Of a stretch of DNA of 64,000 nucleotides, positions 61,700 through 64,000 are shown piece after piece. The notes beneath the pieces were generated by a model. It was not told where the DNA came from. It ran no database searches and saw only the letters and a list, made by a program, of their open reading frames with translations. Every line of letters begins with the position of its first letter. Positions within the stretch are counted from its first letter, which is position 1. Both the position numbers and the translations under genes were made by a program. The DNA comes from CBDCTM01 sp965222005 (lineage in GTDB: Bacteria; Bacteroidota; Bacteroidia; Chitinophagales; Saprospiraceae), in the NCBI GenBank assembly GCA_965222005.1, contig OZ244935.1, positions 1,364,001 to 1,428,000 of the forward strand, in the 5' to 3' direction.

Positions 61700-62470
61700 A
61701 TGATCAACAAAATATTACAAACCGATCGCTGCCTGAGCATGGAAGCCATCAAAGCCTATTTGTCCGATCAGCTGGATGAGCAACAACGCTTTGAGGTGGA
61801 AAACCATTTGCTCGACTGCCCTCTCTGCTCCGATGCCGTTGAAGGCTTTGCCAATCATTATAACTTCGAAACGAATACAGAGCTGAGTTCATTGACTACC
61901 AAAGAGGCACAGCATACTACCCGCGCGGCTACCGGCCGCAAGGCCTCCCTTCGTCGCATCAGCTACTTCAACCGGATAGCAGCTGCAGCCGTATTTCTGC
62001 TAATGATGGCCGCAGGGTGGATGTATTGGAACAACCAACAGCCGGAACGCCTCTATCAAGCCTATCACGAGCCCTATGCCAATGAAGCGCTTATCGCTAC
62101 CCGCTCGTCTGCAGAGAGGCCAGAATCGAAGCAGTTGCAGAAAGCCTTGAGCTTACAAAAAGCCGGCGATTATCAGGCCAGCATTGCCAAACTTCGGGAG
62201 TTGTTGGATGCCCAGCCTGCTCATCCTCTGGGCAGTATGATGCTTGGGGTAGCCTATCTGGAGGAAGGGCAAACGGAAAAGGCCAAAGAGCTGTTGATGA
62301 CGGTTCGGATCAATCATGAGTTGTATTATGAGGAAGCCAGTTGGTATCTGGCATTGGCCTATCTGAAGGATGACCAGCCAAGTGCCGCCCGCCCGATACT
62401 GGAGGAGCTTAGTCGGCAGGAAGTCGGACTATACCGTGACCGCGCAATCAGCTTATTGGCAGAGTGGTAA
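61700..62470 (+). CDS. Probable anti-sigma factor with periplasmic TPR-like region
   Basis: The 256-residue protein has an N-terminal anti-sigma zinc motif H-x3-C-x2-C (His36, Cys40, Cys43 in HLLDCPLC), a basic linker, one membrane helix (about 92-110, AAAAVFLLMMAAGWMYW) and a C-terminal region of TPR-like helices (LSLQKAGDYQASIAKLRELL, GVAYLEEGQTEKAKELLMTV, ALAYLKDDQPSAARPILEEL). The N-terminus would hold the sigma factor in the cytoplasm; the TPR part would sense in the periplasm. It lies 84 bp after the ECF sigma gene. Confidence 0.82.
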   Translation: MINKILQTDRCLSMEAIKAYLSDQLDEQQRFEVENHLLDCPLCSDAVEGFANHYNFETNTELSSLTTKEAQHTTRAATGRKASLRRISYFNRIAAAAVFLLMMAAGWMYWNNQQPERLYQAYHEPYANEALIATRSSAERPESKQLQKALSLQKAGDYQASIAKLRELLDAQPAHPLGSMMLGVAYLEEGQTEKAKELLMTVRINHELYYEEASWYLALAYLKDDQPSAARPILEELSRQEVGLYRDRAISLLAEW

Positions 62471-62476
62471 TAAGCA

Positions 62477-64000
62477 TTAAAGGCTGGCCAAAATTTCTTC
62501 TACATATTTGCGATCATTGGAGAGGCGGGGGACCTTGCTTTGCCCTCCATAGCGGCCTTTTGAGCGAAGCCAGTTGTGGAAAGTGCCTGGGGGCAATACC
62601 TGTAGCTGTAGCTGTTCGAGAGCCATACTTTTGTACCGCTTTGCCTCATAATCGGAATTGATCTTTTGCAATTGCTCATCCAGGGTACTGGCAAATGTGC
62701 TTACATTTACCGGTGCTTTTTCAAACTCTACCAGCCACTGATGGCCCCCCTTTGCGCTTCCTTCAAAATAGATCGGAGCAACGGTATATTCGGAAAGTAT
62801 GGCCCCCGTAGCGCGGCAGCTGGCAGCAATAGCCTGATCGGTATTGGCGATCATTACCTCTTCACCGAACACATTGATATACTGCTGCGTACGGCCTGCA
62901 ATGCGGAAAGTGTAAGGATCGGTAGAGGTGAAAGTGATCGTATCGCCAATCTTATATCTCCAAAGACCTGCATTGGTACTAATGACCAACGAATACGTTT
63001 TGCCCGTTTGTACAGCTTCCAAAGGAACACATTGTTCTTCTTCCCGATTTGACTCATCCAGCGGAATGAACTCGTAGTACACCCCATTGTCGAGCAGCAG
63101 TAGCATATCACTACTCTGCAGGTCGAGTTGCGTACCGAAATAGCCTTCAGAGGCATTATAGACATTTAAGTAGATAATCTCATCGGAGGGCAGCATTTGC
63201 TGGAACTGCTCGCGGTAGGGATCAATGTTTACCCCTCCGTGGATGAAAGCTTCAAAATTGGGCCATACTTCGAGCATGTGAGACTTGCCGCTCATTTCCA
63301 GGATATGCCGAAAAAAAACGATTACCCAGCTAGGCACACCGCCCACCATAGTGATTTCGGGTGCAATATCCTTGCGGATAGCAGTCTCAGCCATCAGCTT
63401 GATCTTGCTTTCCCAATCATCCCGAAAGATGACGTCAAAGTCGGGCTCAAAAAAAGGCCGGGCCACTTTCGGCATATTGCGCACCATCAGTGCAGAAACG
63501 TCCCCAAATATGGTTTCGGGATGCGCCTCATAAGCCTTTTGGTTGCCAGACATCAGGAAATTTTTGCCAGCGAATATCTTGCAGCCGGGCTTTTGATTGT
63601 ATAGGATGGTCATCGTATCCCAGGTGCCGCGAATGTGGCAATCTTTAAAATTGATATTGGAAACGGGAATGAATTTACTCTTGTCATTGGTAGTACCGCT
63701 GGATTTGGCGTACATTTTTACCTGCCCGGGCCAAAGCACATCCTGCGCGCCCATCATCATTTGTTGGATAAAAGGCTTTAGTGACTCGTAGTCCTGTAGA
63801 GGAACCCGCTCCGAAAAATCCTTTGCAGATCGCAATCCACTGAAATCATGCTGGCGGCCCCAGGCGGTTTGCTTGCCAGCTTGAACCAACGCATCAAACA
63901 CCTGCCGCTGGGTTTTATGGGGCTCATTCATAAAGGATTCCAGGCGGCGGTAGCGCTGGTGATAATAAAACCGGAATATATTGTTGGCCAGATTCCTCAT
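62477..64000 (-). CDS. GH3-family acyl-acid amido synthetase-like protein
   Basis: The 507-residue frame ends at an ATG on the window edge (64000), so the N-terminus may extend further. It is a GH3 auxin-promoter-family protein of the ANL adenylating superfamily: YAKSSGTTNDKSKFIPVS is the ATP-binding motif, followed by NVYNASEGYFGTQLD (the second nucleotide motif), YKIGDTITF and FGEEVMIANTDQAI. Plant members conjugate acyl acids to amino acids; bacterial ones are mostly uncharacterised. It converges on the anti-sigma gene with 6 bp between. Confidence 0.9.
   Translation of the reverse strand: MRNLANNIFRFYYHQRYRRLESFMNEPHKTQRQVFDALVQAGKQTAWGRQHDFSGLRSAKDFSERVPLQDYESLKPFIQQMMMGAQDVLWPGQVKMYAKSSGTTNDKSKFIPVSNINFKDCHIRGTWDTMTILYNQKPGCKIFAGKNFLMSGNQKAYEAHPETIFGDVSALMVRNMPKVARPFFEPDFDVIFRDDWESKIKLMAETAIRKDIAPEITMVGGVPSWVIVFFRHILEMSGKSHMLEVWPNFEAFIHGGVNIDPYREQFQQMLPSDEIIYLNVYNASEGYFGTQLDLQSSDMLLLLDNGVYYEFIPLDESNREEEQCVPLEAVQTGKTYSLVISTNAGLWRYKIGDTITFTSTDPYTFRIAGRTQQYINVFGEEVMIANTDQAIAASCRATGAILSEYTVAPIYFEGSAKGGHQWLVEFEKAPVNVSTFASTLDEQLQKINSDYEAKRYKSMALEQLQLQVLPPGTFHNWLRSKGRYGGQSKVPRLSNDRKYVEEILASL

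Noticed and set aside
1..64000. CRISPR arrays, insertion sequences, prophage or toxin-antitoxin genes
   Set aside because: No regularly spaced repeats, no transposase or integrase motifs, and no phage structural genes were seen in any frame.

Overview
The window looks like chromosomal DNA of a Bacteroidota bacterium, probably near Saprospiria/Saprospirales. The evidence is mixed but consistent. Several promoters match the Bacteroidota pattern (TTG, about 20 bp, then TAnnTTTG). Shine-Dalgarno sequences are mostly absent. Family content is typical of the phylum: DUF4837 lipoprotein, OmpA/PD40 proteins, TonB C-terminal proteins, TlpA/DUF4369-like proteins, MacB-like permeases of about 800 residues, and an HU - TPR - 31-aa basic protein - RNase G cluster. 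The class-level placement is inference. No phage, insertion sequence, integrase, CRISPR array or rRNA was seen.

Layout. 1-864 holds the N-terminal half of malate synthase A, cut by the window edge. 1-8 kb is housekeeping: a TonB-like protein, a TlpA thioredoxin, recJ, a RidA-family deaminase, and a yicC-gmk-apaG operon. 8-11.3 kb carries HU, a TPR protein, a tiny mS38/bS22-like ribosomal protein (9317-9412) and RNase G. 11.5-20 kb has a DUF937-OmpA fusion, two tandem PPK2 kinases, nadB, a glycosyltransferase, lgt and mtaB. 20-31 kb has a giant OmpA/PD40 coiled-coil protein, an AstE-like deacylase, an AlkA-like glycosylase, a GNAT-like protein, ACMSD of the kynurenine pathway, trhO, an M15 peptidase, a peroxiredoxin-like protein and a secreted protein of unknown function.

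31.5-48.1 kb is the most striking region. A histidine kinase and an NtrC-type sigma-54 activator are divergent from a long cassette of one membrane-fusion protein, two ABC ATPases and four tandem MacB/FtsX-type permeases. The 182-bp divergent intergenic region holds two 16-bp sites of identical form (TGTTC-N6-GGACA), exactly 22 bp apart, plus a third half-site and a partial sigma-54-like element. This looks like a self-contained signal-response and envelope-transport module.

48-64 kb has an M90 (MtfA-like) peptidase homologue that has lost key zinc ligands, tRNA-Phe(GAA) with a clear promoter, rsmA, an M17 aminopeptidase, pdxA, a secreted glucosaminidase, a periplasmic TPR protein, two tandem SRPBCC + GyrI-like proteins, a DUF4837 lipoprotein, an ECF sigma/anti-sigma pair and a GH3-family enzyme at the right edge. 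Several starts were moved downstream because a promoter, signal peptide or conserved family start lies inside the longer open frame.
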